DNA of 64,000 nt from Oceanobacillus salinisoli (GCF_009733865.1 NZ_WOFB01000014.1:62001-126000); one strand, 5' to 3'; shown: positions 1 to 9,440, counted from the first letter of the stretch. Notes: generated from the letters alone by a model not told the origin. Numbers and translations are program-made.

Positions 1-257
1 TCCCGCAGGCCGTTCGTATGATGCTTCCTGAATTTGGAAACTATACAATCCAGATGTTAAAGGGAACCTCTCTCGTTTCCTTAATTGGTATGACAGACGT
101 CCTTTACTATGGTGACATTATGCGAAGTACAAATCTTGCACAAGCACCACTTATTTATTTATTAGTACTCGTCTTCTACTTTATCCTTGCATTACCGTTA
201 ATTTGGTTAACAAGAAAAGGAGAGAGTATTTCTAAGAAAGGGGTGGCTAGCGGATGA
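1..257 (+). CDS. ehuC: Ectoine/hydroxyectoine ABC transporter permease EhuC, C-terminal part
   Basis: This is the C-terminal part of an amino-acid-type ABC permease; its 5-prime end lies before the window. The frame is open from base 3 and begins PQAVRMMLPEFGN, which matches the EAA-type loop that contacts the ATPase. A final membrane helix follows (LIYLLVLVFYFILALPLIWL). The stop overlaps the start of the next permease gene (ATGA), so the genes are translationally coupled. The Ehu name rests mainly on the downstream ATPase, which carries the insertion typical of EhuA; a general polar amino acid permease is the alternative. Confidence 0.75.
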   Translation, partial: PQAVRMMLPEFGNYTIQMLKGTSLVSLIGMTDVLYYGDIMRSTNLAQAPLIYLLVLVFYFILALPLIWLTRKGESISKKGVASG

Positions 258-973
258 GCAGTACTTACTGGAGCTGGGAAAGATTCTTTGACGCCCTACC
301 TTTCGTATTACAAGGTCTTGGTATGACCGTGGGCTTAACCATAACTTGTTATCTTTTCGCTTTACTATTTGGTTTTGTTTGGACGTTCTTAAGAAGGATA
401 CCAAATAAAGCCTTTCACTGGATTGTGACATGGGTAATGGAATTTATCCGTTCTACCCCGCCACTTGTCCAATTATTCTTTATTTATTATGCATGGCCAA
501 TGATTCCAGGAATTGGTGTTACTCTCGGTCCATTTACAAGTGCGGTATTGGGACTAGGTATTCACTTTAGTACGTACATTGGCGAAATCTATCGTTCCGG
601 CATTGAAAGTGTGGACAAGGGACAATTGGAAGCATCGAAAGCCTTAAACTTCTCCACCTTTGATAAATGGAGGAAAATTATTTTACCACAAGCACTGCCA
701 CCTACCATTCCGATGCTAGGAAACTACTTTATTATCATGTTTAAAGAAGTTCCCCTTGCATCAACAATCGGTGTTGCAGGCATCCTGCTAATGGCTAATA
801 CGTATGGGGCACAGAACTGGGCTTATCTAGAGCCATTAACAATAGTTGGTATGATTTTCTTAGCCCTAAGTTATCCATCTGCAGTTCTTATTAAAAAACT
901 GGAAGTAAAAATGAACACTCGTTTTGATAAAAAAGCGACGGTCGAAAAAGCGAAAAAAGGAGCAGTGATGTAA
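254..973 (+). CDS. ehuD: Ectoine/hydroxyectoine ABC transporter permease EhuD
   Basis: This is the second inner-membrane permease of a polar amino acid/ectoine importer, 239 residues, with the usual length and fold of the HisMQ family. Hydrophobic helices lie near residues 20-45, 55-80, 90-110, 150-170 and 190-215. The EAA loop that docks on the ATPase is at about residues 127-150 (EASKALNFSTFDKWRKIILPQALP). It starts at an ATG overlapping the ehuC stop and its TAA overlaps the ehuA start (TAATG), so ehuCDA forms one coupled operon. Its role would be uptake of compatible solutes, or use of ectoine as a nutrient. The substrate is inferred from family resemblance only. Confidence 0.78.
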   Translation: MSSTYWSWERFFDALPFVLQGLGMTVGLTITCYLFALLFGFVWTFLRRIPNKAFHWIVTWVMEFIRSTPPLVQLFFIYYAWPMIPGIGVTLGPFTSAVLGLGIHFSTYIGEIYRSGIESVDKGQLEASKALNFSTFDKWRKIILPQALPPTIPMLGNYFIIMFKEVPLASTIGVAGILLMANTYGAQNWAYLEPLTIVGMIFLALSYPSAVLIKKLEVKMNTRFDKKATVEKAKKGAVM

Positions 974-1746
974 TGACCGAACCAATTGTACAATACCGAG
1001 ACGTCCATAAATCATTCGGTGATGTTAAGGTTTTAAAAGGAATTAACTTAGACATTCACCCGGCTGAAAAAATTGCAGTCATTGGTCCGAGTGGATCGGG
1101 TAAAACTACGATTATTCGTATGCTGATGACACTAGAAGAACCAACATCTGGTGATATTATCGTTGATGGTACGAATCTATGGAAGATGGAGAAAAGCGGA
1201 AAAATGGTAAGAGCGAGTGAAAAACATTTACGTGAAGTTCGCGGTGACATCGGAATGGTGTTTCAGCATTTCAACCTCTTCCCTCATATGACAATTTTAG
1301 ATAATTGTATGGCTGCACCAATCCATGTTAAGAAAGAAAATAAAGAGGAAGTGCGTGAGCGAGCTGTTCAAATGCTTGAACGCGTTGGACTTGGTGACAA
1401 ATTTGATAGCTATCCCAGCCAACTTTCCGGTGGGCAAAAACAGCGTGTCGCAATGGCACGCGCACTCGTAATGCGCCCTAAAATCATGTTGTTTGATGAA
1501 GTAACATCTGCACTTGACCCTGAGTTAGTTGGTGAGGTATTGGAAGTGATTCGTGATATCGCAAAGAACGATGATATGGCGATGGTGCTTGTGACACACG
1601 AAATGGATTTTGCCCTTGATATTGCGGATAAAGTGCTTTTCCTTGATGAAGGTGTCATTACCGAGCAAGGTACAGCAAGTGAAGTCATAGAGCATTCGAC
1701 AAATGAACGACTGCAAACCTTCCTGCATCGATTCAGGAAAGTATAG
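973..1746 (+). CDS. ehuA: Ectoine/hydroxyectoine ABC transporter ATP-binding protein EhuA
   Basis: This is the ATPase of the importer, 257 residues. Walker A is GPSGSGKTT (about residue 39), the Q-loop is MVFQHFNLFPH, the signature is LSGGQKQRVAMARAL, Walker B is IMLFDEVTSALDP and the switch His is in VTHEMDFA. Between Walker A and the Q-loop is an insertion of about 20 residues (NLWKMEKSGKMVRASEKHL) that is characteristic of EhuA and lacking in most amino acid transporter ATPases. This is the main reason for the ectoine assignment. It is the last gene of the operon and is followed about 100 bp later by a terminator hairpin. Confidence 0.82.
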   Translation: MTEPIVQYRDVHKSFGDVKVLKGINLDIHPAEKIAVIGPSGSGKTTIIRMLMTLEEPTSGDIIVDGTNLWKMEKSGKMVRASEKHLREVRGDIGMVFQHFNLFPHMTILDNCMAAPIHVKKENKEEVRERAVQMLERVGLGDKFDSYPSQLSGGQKQRVAMARALVMRPKIMLFDEVTSALDPELVGEVLEVIRDIAKNDDMAMVLVTHEMDFALDIADKVLFLDEGVITEQGTASEVIEHSTNERLQTFLHRFRKV

Positions 1747-1846
1747 AATACAATTTTTAATGCTAAATCGCAGTTTATTAAAGCTGATGTCAAAAATAAT
1801 ACGCTTTTAGAATACCGCCTTTTATAAAGGTTAGTTCATATAACTG

Positions 1847-1883
1847 AAAGAGGATCGTCTAACTCAGAGACAATCCTCTTTTT
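1847..1883 (+). terminator. Rho-independent terminator of the ehu operon
   Basis: AAAGAGGATcGTCT and AGACaATCCTCTTT pair across a short loop and are followed by a T run. It sits 100 bp after the ehuA stop. Confidence 0.8.
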
Positions 1884-1904
1884 AAAGGATTAAGAAAGTA
1901 TAAA

Positions 1905-1994
1905 TTTGCGCTTTGATGTCTAGCTCCATCGCCCAGCGACTAGCGGACTTCCCTCACCTCCGTACGTCGCTAAACGGGCGCTTGCGCTTTTCTT
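1905..1994. repeat. Bacillaceae-type intergenic repeat remnant
   Basis: This GC-richer stretch (gatgtctagctccatcgcc ... gggcgcttgcgcttttctt) resembles the 'gtctagctcc' repeats I know from intergenic regions of Bacillus-type genomes. A short open frame across it has no ribosome binding site and is not taken as a gene. The rest of 1884-2078 shows nothing else I can identify. Confidence 0.45.
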
Positions 1995-2078
1995 ATAATG
2001 GTATGAAATGTGAATTTCCTGGCCATCCAGGGATTCTTTTAGATAGAGGGGAATACCTAAACGAAACTCTAATATTAT

Positions 2079-2999
2079 TTATCTTAAATCCTCACCTATA
2101 ATTCTTACTTCCCTTTCCAATGTTACGTCAAATTTTTCCTTCACCGTTTTTTGAACAAAGTGGATTAAATCGATGTATTCATTTGCAGTTGCATTATCTA
2201 TATTAACAATAAAGCCGGCATGTTTTAAGGATACCTGTGCACCACCAATTTGTTTACCTTGCAGATTACTATCCTGAATTAACTTCCCTGCAAAATATCC
2301 TGGAGGACGCTTAAATACACTTCCGCATGACGGGTATTCTAAAGGCTGCTTGGATTCACGGCGTAAAGTCAGGTCATCCATTAACGCTTTAATTTCCTCG
2401 TAGTTTCCATTTTTCAAGGAAAATTCTGCTTCCAGAACAATGTACCCCTTATCCGGGATATTACTCTTCCTATAAGCCAAGTCCAATTCATTGGCTGCAA
2501 GTGTCAGAAGTTCCCCTTCCCTTGTCACTACTACTGCACTCGTTAATACATCTTTAATTTCTCCACCATAGGCACCGGCGTTCATGTATAATGCCCCACC
2601 TACAGACCCAGGAATACCACATGCAAATTCAAGTCCGGTAAGACGCTCCTTTAAAGCCTCTCTGGAAACATCGATAATTCTTGCCCCGCTTTGTGCAACA
2701 ATCATATTTTCATCAGTTTTGATTTCATTTAACTTCTGTAAATTTAATACAATTCCACGGATCCCACCGTCTTTGACAATTAAATTGGATCCATTGCCCA
2801 GTAAAGTAAAGGACGTATTTTCTTTATTTGCCAGTTTGACAATTCCTTGTACTTCCTCATACGTATCAGGAGTCACATAGAAATCTGCTTCCCCACCTAA
2901 TTTGGTATACGTATGATTTCTTAACTGCTCATTCACCTTCACATTTTCTTCGGCTGTAATCTCTGTTAATTTATCATAAAGATGATGATTTATTTTCAA
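2079..2999 (-). CDS. murB: UDP-N-acetylenolpyruvoylglucosamine reductase MurB
   Basis: MurB is the FAD enzyme that makes UDP-N-acetylmuramate with NADPH, the second committed step of peptidoglycan synthesis. FAD-binding motifs are visible: [24 protein letters not shown] and [20 protein letters not shown]. The proton-donor serine lies in [12 protein letters not shown]; the absence of an extra Tyr loop there fits the short (type II) MurB of Gram-positive bacteria. The start chosen is the TTG that reads [11 protein letters not shown], because AAGGA lies 9 nt before it. The ATG three codons earlier has no usable spacing, and an ATG at 3074 falls inside a repeat element. The gene stands alone here, away from other murein genes. 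Confidence 0.9.
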   Translation of the reverse strand: MKINHHLYDKLTEITAEENVKVNEQLRNHTYTKLGGEADFYVTPDTYEEVQGIVKLANKENTSFTLLGNGSNLIVKDGGIRGIVLNLQKLNEIKTDENMIVAQSGARIIDVSREALKERLTGLEFACGIPGSVGGALYMNAGAYGGEIKDVLTSAVVVTREGELLTLAANELDLAYRKSNIPDKGYIVLEAEFSLKNGNYEEIKALMDDLTLRRESKQPLEYPSCGSVFKRPPGYFAGKLIQDSNLQGKQIGGAQVSLKHAGFIVNIDNATANEYIDLIHFVQKTVKEKFDVTLEREVRIIGEDLR

Positions 3000-3060
3000 T
3001 GAAATCATTCCTTTTATTTTTTTGCCTCTTACCATTTCAAATATATGTTTAAAACATATA

Positions 3061-3209
3061 AAGTGAATCTTCAATCAATGGGGGGGTTATCCCCACTGAT
3101 TGTTAGATGAACGAATCAGGTGTTTACTGGCTGTCCGCCCCCACTTATCATTTAAAGTATCTCGAATTCTTGAAGTGGGGGGCTTACAGCCAGTTAATCA
3201 CGTGATAAA
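3061..3209. repeat. Intergenic repeat family G, copy 1
   Basis: The element opens with AAGTGAATCTTCAATCA and holds nested inverted arms: ATCAATGGGG with CCCCACTGAT, CCGCCCCCACTT with AAGTGGGGGG, and ACTGGCTG with CAGCCAGT. It ends in TAATCACGTGATAAAA. Further copies are at 14288-14650 and, shortened, at 60952-61003. The layout suggests a foldable non-coding element inserted between genes. Confidence 0.75.
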
Positions 3210-3236
3210 AAACCACCAAAGAACATGGTGATTTTT
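3208..3236 (-). terminator. Probable terminator of the 4468-3257 gene pair
   Basis: On the minus strand AAATCACC pairs with GGTGGTTT around a 9-nt loop and is followed by further T residues, 20 bp after the stop of the alpha/beta hydrolase gene. Confidence 0.55.
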
Positions 3237-3256
3237 AATCCTTTTTCTATTGTAAG

Positions 3257-4072
3257 TTATTGCAGCTCTTCATGCCACAAAAAAGAATGAATCATCTTAT
3301 CTACTTGTATGCTTTCATGCATTCCACTGTGACCTAATTCATTATCTTGAATAATGACTTCCCGAAGCTGATTTTCCGAAACCATTTTCCGAATCGCTTT
3401 GACACTTTCAGTAAATGCAACAGTATCTCCAGCGCTTCCAATATTTAGAACCTCTATATTTCCAGGTATTTTTCCCTGATGAAGCATCTGAAATGCAGGG
3501 GAGTCTGGTTTTAAGTCTGTTGCTGCAGGGTCATGGTGAATACGGAAATATTCTGTGCTGTATATACCATCAAACGGGCTTCCAATGGCAACAAATCGGT
3601 CAACATTGGGATAATCATCGGACCTATAATCCATCATGTATTTCATAGAAATAATTCCTCCCATGGAATGACCAACCAAGTTTACCGTCTCTACCCCATA
3701 TTTTGCTTTGAAATGCTGCAATACAGATGCCAGCCATTCTGCACTATCAGCAAAACTTGCACGGTTATTTTGCAAAATAACTTGAACAAACGTTTGTTTA
3801 GCTGGGTCAAATTTCACTGGATGATCAACGACTCTTCCCCTGGAGGAAACGTAATAAACCAAGCCTTTTTTCCCCCACCCATTTTCTTCAAATCGATCGA
3901 GCATCGTATGAAAAGAATTGGTTGTTCCTTTATAACCATGGACAAATACGGTTGGAATACCGTATAGTTTTTCTGAATTTGCTCTGTTTGGTACATATAT
4001 ATAAGCAATGGTACCGAAGATAAAGACAATAAACAGAATAATACTTATGATATGCTTTAGTTTATGTTTCAA
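3257..4072 (-). CDS. Membrane-anchored alpha/beta hydrolase (DUF915 family)
   Basis: This is a 271-residue protein with an N-terminal membrane segment (residues 7-26) and an extracytoplasmic alpha/beta hydrolase domain. Visible features are the oxyanion-hole region VFVHGYKGTTNS, the nucleophile elbow GHSMGG (Ser near residue 137) and a late His in ELGHSGMH. This is the pattern of the DUF915 cell-surface hydrolases of Firmicutes, whose substrate is unknown. The start is TTG, with GAGGGA six bases upstream; no better ATG exists. It lies 12 bp after a DUF454 gene and is probably co-transcribed with it. Esterase or lipase activity is an inference. Confidence 0.75.
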   Translation of the reverse strand: MKHKLKHIISIILFIVFIFGTIAYIYVPNRANSEKLYGIPTVFVHGYKGTTNSFHTMLDRFEENGWGKKGLVYYVSSRGRVVDHPVKFDPAKQTFVQVILQNNRASFADSAEWLASVLQHFKAKYGVETVNLVGHSMGGIISMKYMMDYRSDDYPNVDRFVAIGSPFDGIYSTEYFRIHHDPAATDLKPDSPAFQMLHQGKIPGNIEVLNIGSAGDTVAFTESVKAIRKMVSENQLREVIIQDNELGHSGMHESIQVDKMIHSFLWHEELQ

Positions 4073-4084
4073 ATGCGTTCCCTC

Positions 4085-4468
4085 TCAATTAACATTCTGC
4101 TGCAACGTTTTTTGTTTGATAATAAACCAAGTAAAATAAGATGCAATCAGCAATAGTAAAATTTTAATGATAACGAGTGGTACAACAAAGATAACGGTAA
4201 ATAACATAGATACCCATAGTAACGTAACACCAATAACCTTTGCTTTTAATGGAATGCCATTTCCATCACGGTAATTTAAAATATACAGTCCAAAACGTTT
4301 ATTGGTGATTAACCAATGATATAAACGATTCGAGCTTCGGATATAGCAAGCCGCCGCTAATAGCAACAAAGGTGTTGTTGGCAATAAGGGCAGGAATATT
4401 CCTAATACACCTAAGCCTAATGAAAGTGAACCAGCGACGATTAAGAATAATTTTTTTATTGATTTCAC
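4085..4468 (-). CDS. DUF454 (YbaN-like) small inner-membrane protein
   Basis: This is a 127-residue integral membrane protein with hydrophobic segments near residues 7-45 and 78-118 and a conserved polar middle (SSNRLYHWLITNKRFGLYI, then YRDGNGIPLKAKV). The pattern LGIFLPLLPTTPLLLLAAACYIRSS is the hallmark of the YbaN/DUF454 family, whose function is not established. GTG is the start, 7 nt after a GTAGGTG ribosome binding site. It is the first gene of a two-gene unit with the DUF915 hydrolase. Confidence 0.8.
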   Translation of the reverse strand: MKSIKKLFLIVAGSLSLGLGVLGIFLPLLPTTPLLLLAAACYIRSSNRLYHWLITNKRFGLYILNYRDGNGIPLKAKVIGVTLLWVSMLFTVIFVVPLVIIKILLLLIASYFTWFIIKQKTLQQNVN

Positions 4469-4567
4469 AGGGAAACACCTACTATATAAATATATTTACC
4501 CCTTTCATTATAACACCCGTAAAACCTTAAACCCTTTAAGAATGGGACAATTTTATGAAATTCCTAC

Positions 4568-5368
4568 CTATCTTTTTATCTGATTAATGGAATGAAAAAT
4601 CGGTTTCCCGTCCTCGTAGCTTGCTATATAGTTAAAACCAATGGTCTCAAGAAGGTCCAATGATTCTTTAAATTTATACGCAAGGGTCGTCTCCACATGG
4701 GAATCAGAGCCAAGTGTGATGATTTCACCACCACATTCCTTATACAAAGATAAGATATCAGTACTTGGCATTCCGCCTCCCAATCCATACCTGTAACCCG
4801 ACGTATTTAATTCTATACCCTTACCAGCCGGAATGATTTCAGTAAAAATTTCCCGAACGATTTCATGAAAGTCGTTGGAGCTTTTTTCTTCTGTATACCT
4901 TTTTACTAAGTCAATATGTCCTAAAATACTAAATCCTTTAAAGCGTTTCACACATTCTAGTAATTCCTCATAATATATTTGATATGCCTTATCAACGATT
5001 TTATCTTTGAAGAAATTTCCTGAATGAAGGTCCTTTTGCTCTGTTGAATGCATCGAACAAATGACAAAATCAAAGGTTTCTTCGTTCATTAATTTTTCAT
5101 ACCGGTCCAACAAACGTGGTTCCACACCAATCTCTACGCCTTTCTTTATACGGATTTGGTTGCGATACACTTCCTGGATTTCTTTTACCTTCTTATCATA
5201 AGCAGGTAAATCAAATTCAAATATCCAGTCTTGATCGGGATAATCATAATCAATATGATCTGTAAAACAAATTTCCTCCAATCCGATGTCGATGGCTTTT
5301 TCAACGGTTTTTTCCATCTTTGTCTCACAGTCTGCCGAAAAATCACTATGTATATGATAATCAAACAT
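4568..5368 (-). CDS. hisJ: Histidinol-phosphatase, PHP family (HisJ)
   Basis: HisJ removes the phosphate of histidinol phosphate, the penultimate step of histidine synthesis. The protein has 266 residues. Metal ligands of the PHP fold are visible: DYHIHSDFS at the N-terminus, FTDHIDYD, KGVEIGVE, SMHST, GHIDL and GSDSHVE. The start follows GGGGAG at 9 nt. It is transcribed divergently from hisZ and supplies the phosphatase that the hisZGDBHAFI cluster lacks. The aminotransferase hisC is not in this window. Given the context, the assignment is more specific than 'PHP hydrolase'. Confidence 0.88.
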   Translation of the reverse strand: MFDYHIHSDFSADCETKMEKTVEKAIDIGLEEICFTDHIDYDYPDQDWIFEFDLPAYDKKVKEIQEVYRNQIRIKKGVEIGVEPRLLDRYEKLMNEETFDFVICSMHSTEQKDLHSGNFFKDKIVDKAYQIYYEELLECVKRFKGFSILGHIDLVKRYTEEKSSNDFHEIVREIFTEIIPAGKGIELNTSGYRYGLGGGMPSTDILSLYKECGGEIITLGSDSHVETTLAYKFKESLDLLETIGFNYIASYEDGKPIFHSINQIKR

Positions 5369-5510
5369 CTTAAAACGCTCCCCATGAATTGACTTTTATC
5401 TTTTTCTTCTTTATAATACTATATAACTTTAATTAGATAAAGTGATAAAGCAATAAAGTTTTCAAGAAATATTTACTCAATACAAATCATACCAAAAATC
5501 AGCAATATTC

Positions 5511-5539
5511 TTTATACTTATACCTAAAAAAAGTATAAT
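5511..5539 (+). promoter_or_regulatory. Likely his operon promoter overlapped by an inverted repeat
   Basis: TTTATA (5511-5516) and TATAAT (5534-5539) are 17 bp apart, about 70 bp before hisZ. TTATACTT (5512-5519) and AAGTATAA (5531-5538) form an inverted repeat that covers both boxes, a layout expected of a repressor operator. No T-box or attenuator is seen in the 220-bp divergent hisJ-hisZ region. The regulator is unknown; a TrpR-family HisR (YerC-like) protein is a possibility. Confidence 0.45.
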
Positions 5540-5608
5540 TTTCTTATTATTACATAAACCGAAGAACTACATTTTCCAAAAGCATTAAAAAAAGAAGGAG
5601 AATTCTTC

Positions 5609-6850
5609 ATGCAGAGATATGTTATGGATAACAACAAAAATACGAATGTGCAAGACTTTCAAATAAGGGACGATCTTATCTCCACGTTAAAAAACCGTTT
5701 CACCACTTATGGCTATAAACAGGTTCGGACTTCTACATTTGAATCCTATGATATGTATTCCAACCTTATCGGTACAGTCAACAAAGATGAAATGATCAAA
5801 GTAATTGATACATCGGGAAAGGTTTTAGTTCTTCGACCTGATGTAACGATCCCGTTAAATAGAATGACCACATTGAATGGCTTAAACACCGATAACCAGC
5901 GGCTTTTCTATGTACTGGACGTTTTCCGTCAGTCCCCTGAACAGATGGATCAGAAGGAAAGCACCCAGGCAGGTGTGGAATGTTTTGGTGATCATTCAGC
6001 TGAAACCGATTCGGAAATTATTATGATGGCCATCCATACGTTAAAGGATATAGGATTCCGTAATTTCAAACTGGAAATTGGCCATGCGGGTTTTTTCAAG
6101 GAACTCATTCAGCAAACCAAGTTAACCGAACAGGAATTAGACGCCCTGCAGTCACTCATCCAATCGAAAAACTTAGCTGAAATGGGGCCGTTTCTCACTC
6201 AGCTTGATATTGAAGAGGACGTACGAACGGCAATTCAATCCATACCAATGATGTATGGAAATCCTGAACATGTTATTGAACAGGCAAAATCTATTATTCG
6301 TAATGATTCCATGGAAGCAATCCTCCAAAATCTGATTGAAATTAATGAACTGTTAAAAGCATACGGTGCTGAAAACTCCGTCCTGTTTAACCTCGGTCTT
6401 ATTAATAATATGAATTACTACTCTGGAGTTATTTTCCAAGGGTTTGTGGACAGTATTGGAAAGCCGGTGGTAATGGGCGGACGATATGATAATCTTGGCG
6501 AACAGTTCGACCATTCTATACCGGCGATTGGTTTTGCTTTTGAAGTCGATTTATTAATTCATGCTATGCAGCAGCAAGGTCTAACTAATACACAGCCATT
6601 AACAGCAGATATAATTATTCGTTACCCAAAAGAAAAGCAAACCGATGCACTGCGTTCTGCATATTTTCTTCGTGATCATGGCTATCAAGTCCTTACCTAC
6701 TCCGTGGAAAAAACGGAAGAAGTGAACGTGGAGGGTAAAAATATTGCTGACTTTTCAGTGAGCCATAATACTTTGTATAAACAGAATATGAAGGAAACCT
6801 TCTCGAAACCGGAAGAGCTTTTATCGCTGTTAAAGAAGGAGGAGAAATAA
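5609..6850 (+). CDS. hisZ: ATP phosphoribosyltransferase regulatory subunit HisZ
   Basis: HisZ is a histidyl-tRNA-synthetase-like protein without aminoacylation activity. It is the obligate partner of short-form HisG and gives the complex histidine feedback. The 413-residue protein shows class II synthetase-like features: MIKVIDTSGKVLVLRPDVTIPLNR (motif 2-like), DVFRQSPEQMDQKESTQAGVECFG and the HisRS-like GRYDNLGEQF. It is slightly longer than the roughly 390 residues usual in Bacillus. The ATG follows AGAAGGAG at 9 nt. Its stop is directly followed by the hisG start, so the two are translated together. Confidence 0.92.
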   Translation: MQRYVMDNNKNTNVQDFQIRDDLISTLKNRFTTYGYKQVRTSTFESYDMYSNLIGTVNKDEMIKVIDTSGKVLVLRPDVTIPLNRMTTLNGLNTDNQRLFYVLDVFRQSPEQMDQKESTQAGVECFGDHSAETDSEIIMMAIHTLKDIGFRNFKLEIGHAGFFKELIQQTKLTEQELDALQSLIQSKNLAEMGPFLTQLDIEEDVRTAIQSIPMMYGNPEHVIEQAKSIIRNDSMEAILQNLIEINELLKAYGAENSVLFNLGLINNMNYYSGVIFQGFVDSIGKPVVMGGRYDNLGEQFDHSIPAIGFAFEVDLLIHAMQQQGLTNTQPLTADIIIRYPKEKQTDALRSAYFLRDHGYQVLTYSVEKTEEVNVEGKNIADFSVSHNTLYKQNMKETFSKPEELLSLLKKEEK

Positions 6851-7477
6851 TTGCAACCCATCACACTTGCATTAGCGAAAGGAAGACCGGCAAAGAGCAC
6901 GATTGAATTATTGGAGAAAACAGGTGAACATTTTATTGATTTACATGAAGATAGCAGAAAGCTCGTTTTTTATAATAAGGACAAATCCATTAAAGTGATT
7001 TTTGTCAAAGCACTCGATGTTCCTACCTATGTAGAAAAAGGAGCAGCAGATATCGGAATCGTCGGCAAGGATAACATTATGGAATCCCAGGCAGATGTAT
7101 ATGAGCTGCTTGATTTAAAGATAGGAAAATGTAAGTTTTCTGTTGCGGGAAAACCCGATCATCCAATTAAAAATAACCAAAAACTAACGATTGCAACCAA
7201 ATATCCCAATGTTGCCAAAAAACATTTTCTGAAAAAAGGACAGCCAATCGAAACGGTAAAATTAAATGGTTCTGTAGAATTAGCACCGATTATTGGACTT
7301 TCCGACTATATTGTAGACATCGTCGAAACCGGCAGTACACTGAAAGAAAATGGGTTAGTCGTACTAGAGGATATCGAAAAAATAAGTACGAGATTAATTG
7401 TGAACAAAGCTAGTTTTGCTACCAAAGCAGCAGAGGTTCAACAGTTCATCAATCAACTAAAATTAGCCATGGAGTGA
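6851..7477 (+). CDS. hisG: ATP phosphoribosyltransferase catalytic subunit, short form
   Basis: HisG joins ATP and PRPP to give phosphoribosyl-ATP, the first and feedback-controlled step of the pathway. With 208 residues it is the short form that lacks the C-terminal regulatory domain and needs HisZ. Motifs include LALAKGRPAKSTIELLE, VPTYVEKGAADIGIVGKDNI and the PRPP loop DIVETGSTLKENGL. The TTG start abuts the hisZ stop, with AAGGAGG 8 nt upstream. Confidence 0.95.
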   Translation: MQPITLALAKGRPAKSTIELLEKTGEHFIDLHEDSRKLVFYNKDKSIKVIFVKALDVPTYVEKGAADIGIVGKDNIMESQADVYELLDLKIGKCKFSVAGKPDHPIKNNQKLTIATKYPNVAKKHFLKKGQPIETVKLNGSVELAPIIGLSDYIVDIVETGSTLKENGLVVLEDIEKISTRLIVNKASFATKAAEVQQFINQLKLAME

Positions 7478-7483
7478 TATGAG

Positions 7484-8773
7484 ATGAAAATAATAACATC
7501 CGAGCAATTTTTCGCCGAGAAAAAAGTTCCCTCCTCCTCCAGCCAGTTAAATGAGGAACAGATCGACCGTTCGGTACTGGAAATTATTAAGCAAGTAAAA
7601 CAAAACAAGGATGCTGCTTTGTTCCGCTATACTGAGCAGTTCGATGGAGCAGAACTTGACAGCCTTCTTGTTTCCGAGTCGGAATTTAATCAGGCGCGAG
7701 GAAAAGTCGATCATGAATTTATTGATGCAATCAAGGAAGCAAAAGAAAATATAAAAGAGTTTCACCAGGCTCAAAAAGAACAGTCATGGCTGATGGAAAA
7801 GGATAATGGAATCTTATTAGGTCAAAAGGTGACTCCGCTTGAAAAAGTAGGTGTGTATATTCCTGGCGGGAAAGCAGCATACCCTTCCTCTATATTAATG
7901 GATGTGATACCGGCACAAATCGCAGGTGTAGAAAAGATTGTAATCACCACTCCACCTCAAGCGGATGGAACAATCAATCCATATGTTCTAGTAACTGCAG
8001 AGGAAATTGGTATTCGTACGATTTACAAAGTAGGGGGCGCTCAAGCGGTCGCTTCACTAGCTTATGGTACGGAATCCATAGAAAAAGTAGATAAAATTGT
8101 TGGACCTGGAAACGCCTTTGTGGCAAGAGCAAAGAAATGGGTATACGGAGATGTAGCGATCGACATGATTGCAGGTCCAAGTGAAATCTGTGTCGTTGCA
8201 GATGAAACGGCCCCTGCTAGTTATATTGCAGCAGATTTGCTTTCCCAAGCAGAACATGATGAATCAGCAAGTGCCATCTGTGTCACAACAAATAAACAAT
8301 TAGCTGAACAAATAAAAGCCGAAGTGGAAGAACAAACGGCACAGCTGGAGCGAAAAGCAATCATAGAACAGTCCATTGAACAAAATGGAAGAATCATTCT
8401 TGCTCAAGACGAACAAGATGCTTTCGCAGTTGTAAATGAGATTGCACCAGAACACTTACAGTTAATGGTAAACAATCCAATGGAAAGTGTTCAGCTGGTA
8501 AAACATGCAGGTGCTATTTTCTTAGGGAACTATTCCCCTGAACCACTTGGTGACTACTTTGCTGGACCGAACCATACGCTTCCAACCAGTGGTACAGCAA
8601 GATTTGCTTCACCACTAGGAGTTTATGATTTTGTGAAAAAGTCGAGCATCATTCATTATTCTAAAGATGCCCTTACGAAAGCAACCGATAAAATCACAAA
8701 AATTGCAAACACAGAAGGACTAACTGCGCACGCAAATTCTATTTCAATAAGGAAGGACAATCGAAATGCGTAA
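7484..8773 (+). CDS. hisD: Histidinol dehydrogenase HisD
   Basis: This zinc- and NAD-dependent enzyme carries out the last two steps, histidinol to histidinal to histidine. The 429-residue length is normal. Recognisable parts are [55 protein letters not shown], the SQAEHDESA metal and active-site region, and APEHLQL. It begins 6 bp after hisG and its last 8 bases overlap hisB. Confidence 0.96.
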   Translation: MKIITSEQFFAEKKVPSSSSQLNEEQIDRSVLEIIKQVKQNKDAALFRYTEQFDGAELDSLLVSESEFNQARGKVDHEFIDAIKEAKENIKEFHQAQKEQSWLMEKDNGILLGQKVTPLEKVGVYIPGGKAAYPSSILMDVIPAQIAGVEKIVITTPPQADGTINPYVLVTAEEIGIRTIYKVGGAQAVASLAYGTESIEKVDKIVGPGNAFVARAKKWVYGDVAIDMIAGPSEICVVADETAPASYIAADLLSQAEHDESASAICVTTNKQLAEQIKAEVEEQTAQLERKAIIEQSIEQNGRIILAQDEQDAFAVVNEIAPEHLQLMVNNPMESVQLVKHAGAIFLGNYSPEPLGDYFAGPNHTLPTSGTARFASPLGVYDFVKKSSIIHYSKDALTKATDKITKIANTEGLTAHANSISIRKDNRNA

Positions 8774-9350
8774 TGCAAAAATTTCCCGAAAAACAAGTGA
8801 AACGGCCATCGATTTAGATTTCACAATAGATGGAACAGGCAATTCTTCCATCCATACTGGTGTTGGATTTTTAGACCATATGCTTACACTTATGACCAAA
8901 CACGGTTTATTTGAATTAAATGTAACATGTGACGGGGATTTAGAAGTCGATCAGCACCACTCAGTAGAGGACATTGGGATTGCCTTAGGACAAGCATTCC
9001 TAGAGGCTTTAGGAAATAAAGAAGGAATTACACGTTATGCTACGGTAACGACACCGATGGATGAAGCCCTATCCACGGTATCCCTAGATATTAGCGGACG
9101 TCCTTACTTTGTTTATCATGTAGAAGGATTAAAAGATAAAGTGGGCAACTTTGACACAGAACTGGTGGAAGAATTTTTCCAAGCATTTGTAAGCAATGCA
9201 AAAGTGACACTGCATATTAACCTAGCTTATGGAACAAACTCTCATCACATCATTGAATCTATTTTCAAAGGGTTTGGCCGCTGTCTGGACCAGGCAACAT
9301 TGAAGAACCCGCGTATACAAGGTGTTCCATCAACAAAGGGATCACTATAG
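8766..9350 (+). CDS. hisB: Imidazoleglycerol-phosphate dehydratase HisB
   Basis: This is a monofunctional dehydratase of 194 residues that converts imidazoleglycerol phosphate to imidazoleacetol phosphate. The two manganese-binding repeats are visible: GFLDHMLTLMTKH with DQHHSVEDIG, and the later TNSHHIIESIFKGFGR. It overlaps hisD by 8 bases. It is the last gene of the first half of the operon: about 800 bp of repeat DNA separates it from hisH, whereas relatives have these genes adjoining. Confidence 0.95.
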   Translation: MRNAKISRKTSETAIDLDFTIDGTGNSSIHTGVGFLDHMLTLMTKHGLFELNVTCDGDLEVDQHHSVEDIGIALGQAFLEALGNKEGITRYATVTTPMDEALSTVSLDISGRPYFVYHVEGLKDKVGNFDTELVEEFFQAFVSNAKVTLHINLAYGTNSHHIIESIFKGFGRCLDQATLKNPRIQGVPSTKGSL

Positions 9351-9440
9351 AAACAGCTCTTTTCGTAAGTTTTGTAGCTTTTTAATGCAAGCAGTTGATA
9401 TAAACTCCTGACTAATGAAAATTCCTATCGTGATGATCTC
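9351..9440. repeat. Repeat family D, inverted copy after hisB
   Basis: The stretch aagttttgtagctttttaat ... gttgatataaactcctga reads, on the other strand, as the AGGAGTTTATATCAA part of family D. It flanks the first MITE-like element in the hisB-hisH gap. Confidence 0.5.

Noticed and set aside
1913-2101. 62-residue frame after the ehu operon
   Set aside because: It lies over an intergenic repeat of a type widespread in Bacillaceae and has no ribosome binding site.
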